Positions 15,601-16,356 of a DNA stretch of 16,356 nt are shown here, one piece after another. The stretch lies in the NCBI GenBank assembly GCA_965223305.1, contig CBDCWT010000041.1, positions 1 to 16,356 of the forward strand, read 5' to 3'. A program made the position numbers and the translations under genes. Position 1 is the stretch's first letter, and each line of letters begins with the position of its first letter. The notes below the pieces were generated by a model. That model saw nothing but the letters and a program-made list of their open reading frames with translations, did not search any database and was not told the origin of the DNA. Source of the DNA: CBDCWT01 sp965223305 (GTDB lineage Bacteria > Planctomycetota > Planctomycetia > Pirellulales > Pirellulaceae).

Positions 15601-16089
15601 TAACTGTACGACGTTGCGGCCGTTGAGAGGCAATTCGATGACGCGCTTGTTCTCAATCACACCGCCGACAACGGCGTTCTCGGTATTGAGGGTTACGGCC
15701 GACGCCGACACTTCCACCGTCTCGGTGACATCACCAACCTCCATGGCAAAGTTGATTCGGACCTGGGCGGCGGTTTCAACACGCTGGTTCGAAACCGTAT
15801 CAGTCTTGAAACCGTCGAGCTGGCACGAAACGTTGAAATTACCAACGGGAACCGGAACGATCGTGTAGTTACCTGTGATGTTTGTTTGTACGGTGTACGC
15901 AACACCGGTATCGATGTTGGTCGCCGTAATGGTAGCGCCCGGAATCACGGCGCCGGTGGCGTCCGTGACCAGACCCTGAATGGACTGCTGTGTTGCCTGA
16001 CCGAATGCGGTCGAGTAAGAACCTACAAGAAGCAACCCCAAAACCAATACGGTGAAGAGGCACCTCCGTGCTGCGGTATGCAAATGCAT
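12625..16089 (-). CDS. TonB-dependent outer-membrane receptor with carboxypeptidase-regulatory-like domain (Oar-like)
   Basis: 1154 residues, intact. A signal peptide (RRCLFTVLVLGLLLVGSYST, cut near AFGQA) precedes a carboxypeptidase-regulatory-like beta-sandwich at ~35-115 (IQGLVTDATGAVIPGATITA, TGNYTIVPVPVGNFNVSCQL). The plug domain spans ~125-260 (VIELPLNGRNVVQLAVLVPG, VSLDGVDAKDP, IEEFKVQTNAYGAEIGFGGG). The rest is a large beta-barrel with alternating aromatic strands (WKVSSKLTLNLGFRFDYNGN) and a terminal Phe (RIIQFGLKLFF), the usual outer-membrane assembly signal. ATG 16089 follows AGGGGG with a 6-nt spacer. This architecture is expanded in Acidobacteriota and imports or binds large substrates such as oligosaccharides or peptides; the ligand here is unknown. 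A 10-bp-stem terminator lies just downstream. Confidence 0.93.
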   Translation of the reverse strand: MHLHTAARRCLFTVLVLGLLLVGSYSTAFGQATQQSIQGLVTDATGAVIPGATITATNIDTGVAYTVQTNITGNYTIVPVPVGNFNVSCQLDGFKTDTVSNQRVETAAQVRINFAMEVGDVTETVEVSASAVTLNTENAVVGGVIENKRVIELPLNGRNVVQLAVLVPGVQFGNRTGRANGLGGFPIPGQGYSVSGNGIRENHQVVSLDGVDAKDPRIHITNFVPSIEAIEEFKVQTNAYGAEIGFGGGAVTNITMKSGTNEIHGTLFEFLRNDALDAEAYFLNFERVGERADKDKLRGNQFGAVVSGPIIKNKTFWAFNYEGRRERVGAVQSARFPHSEWRQGDFSELISPSFTSIPGRNATVIFDAFTGEPFANNVIPQSRLHPGALNLQNLFVPQPSFRETDPLLSTAREAVDRPIDTNLWFARVDHHFNDADRLFWRMAYDRSSFNQTAINPNFPRFLDSRVWNIASSWVHTFSQNAINDLRFGFNISNDDTTHPRSNDESFDMDALGVGQVRVEGDGNRKLTPREHGVPDQNGLGFQLREATGGNGFDFMDSYQFGDHLSIIKGSHNLKFGGEVYYITMERAAANLARGRYTYGDNESGFGYASFLLGLPRITETAEGLPRTVPRATRMGYYVQDDWKVSSKLTLNLGFRFDYNGNPFDAEGLWRTINFPGEGGPSVRGADSFTDPATGQVIPTAGPEFVDERGGDALWKQDTRFFMPRLGIAYRPADKWVFRIGAGYFDNLMHQNNFTILNLMPPKSGSNRFTSITDVAGTFMGDQLRIFRPGSDILTLDDPFLTAVGGEAAPRPVNTLHIKPDYKDGDLWKWSFDVQRELAGGVTATVGYVGSKGSHVANSLGNWNAPEPNPDSNIQANRPWPRFFDLSQPEKGIQSLAKVRYLDAYGNSFHHGLQLKLDKRYSNGLAFGIAHTYSKSHGDGEAGGNEGAQFQQPRTDRSDARGRYRFDQRHNFVAHFVYEIPGGNIDSPLRHLIGGWQTNGVVSLRSGMPFTIGGSTGDLNTTESGVRRDQIGDPHISNPTRKLWFNTQAFQRNTCDIPDRLDLCHIGSAGYNTLDSPGQKNLDFSLYKNFEITETVKLQFRSEFFNAFNTPYFSNPAGVSFSSATQITPNGSRDGEIRSVRTPARIIQFGLKLFF

Positions 16090-16098
16090 TTACTACCC

Positions 16099-16104
16099 CC
16101 TGAA
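16099..16104 (-). promoter_or_regulatory. Ribosome binding site of the TonB-dependent receptor
   Basis: AGGGGG on the - strand lies about 6 nt before the ATG and fixes this start over other in-frame codons. The ~250 bp upstream to the window end is AT-richer than the coding DNA and probably holds the promoter, but I see no convincing -35/-10 pair. Confidence 0.55.
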
Positions 16105-16356
16105 AGGACGGAGCCACAGAGAACCCTTTCCAGCCGGTGCTGGCTAGAGGACCCCTCCTTTGACCCCTGATCAAGCGAGAACGAAAGTTTGTTCCGCGCA
16201 CTGATAGTAGGTCACAAGGGGTGATAACGTCGATGACCGAAACCTGCAATTTGACTGTTATAAACCTGTCTTCGAGATGTAGATCTAATACGATGAAACT
16301 AAAGGACTTAAAGTATTTCTGTCGAGAGTCCTTTTGTAGTGTTTTTTACGTAAGTG

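Noticed and set aside
1..16356. CRISPR array, rRNA or tRNA genes, or replication origin
   Set aside because: No regularly spaced repeats, no conserved RNA-gene segments and no iteron or DnaA-box cluster were seen.

Overview
The window looks like an accessory, insertion-sequence-riddled stretch of a fairly GC-rich Gram-negative genome. The best guess is Acidobacteriota. The evidence is a very long outer-membrane receptor with an N-terminal carboxypeptidase-regulatory-like domain fused to a TonB-dependent plug and barrel, which is greatly expanded in that phylum, and an S9C-type prolyl oligopeptidase of the kind common there. This assignment is inference; no rRNA or housekeeping marker is present.

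Layout. (1) Positions 1-471 hold the 3' end of a small membrane-anchored coiled-coil protein on the + strand. (2) Positions 479-4495 (- strand) hold one unrecognised gene of about 515 codons, broken into three pieces by two + strand insertion sequences: an IS630-family element (604-1697, TA on both sides, transposase in two frames with a canonical -1 frameshift heptamer) and an IS256-family element (2224-3596). Removing both elements rejoins all three pieces in frame, ending in a C-terminal membrane helix. (3) Positions 4679-5622 hold the catalytic C-terminal half of an S9 peptidase, cut off exactly at a second, different IS630-family element (5625-6788). On its far side lies not the missing half but a sigma-70-region-2-like gene (6783-7484). 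(4) Positions 7485-8190 have no gene I can support. (5) Positions 8191-8811 hold the N-terminal about 207 residues of a large Eco57I-like (Type IIG) restriction-modification enzyme, cut by an IS1595-family element (about 8811-9783) whose transposase is itself frameshifted. Beyond it is a frameshifted tyrosine-recombinase remnant (9784-10120). (6) Positions 10146-12417 (- strand) encode a secreted bacterial protein-arginine deiminase (PAD) in two frames, with every catalytic residue I can align retained. (7) Positions 12625-16089 (- strand) encode an intact 1154-residue TonB-dependent receptor, followed by a strong intrinsic terminator.

Reading it together: the left two thirds are an IS-driven graveyard. 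Four elements from three families have each interrupted or truncated a neighbour, and at two of them (IS630 no. 2 and IS1595) the two flanks belong to unrelated genes, which points to IS-mediated deletion or recombination rather than simple insertion. The right third carries the receptor and, downstream of its terminator, the PAD gene. The most biologically unusual item is the secreted PAD, a protein-citrullinating enzyme best known from vertebrates, here with an extra beta-rich insertion in its catalytic domain and one apparent frameshift that decides whether it is active.
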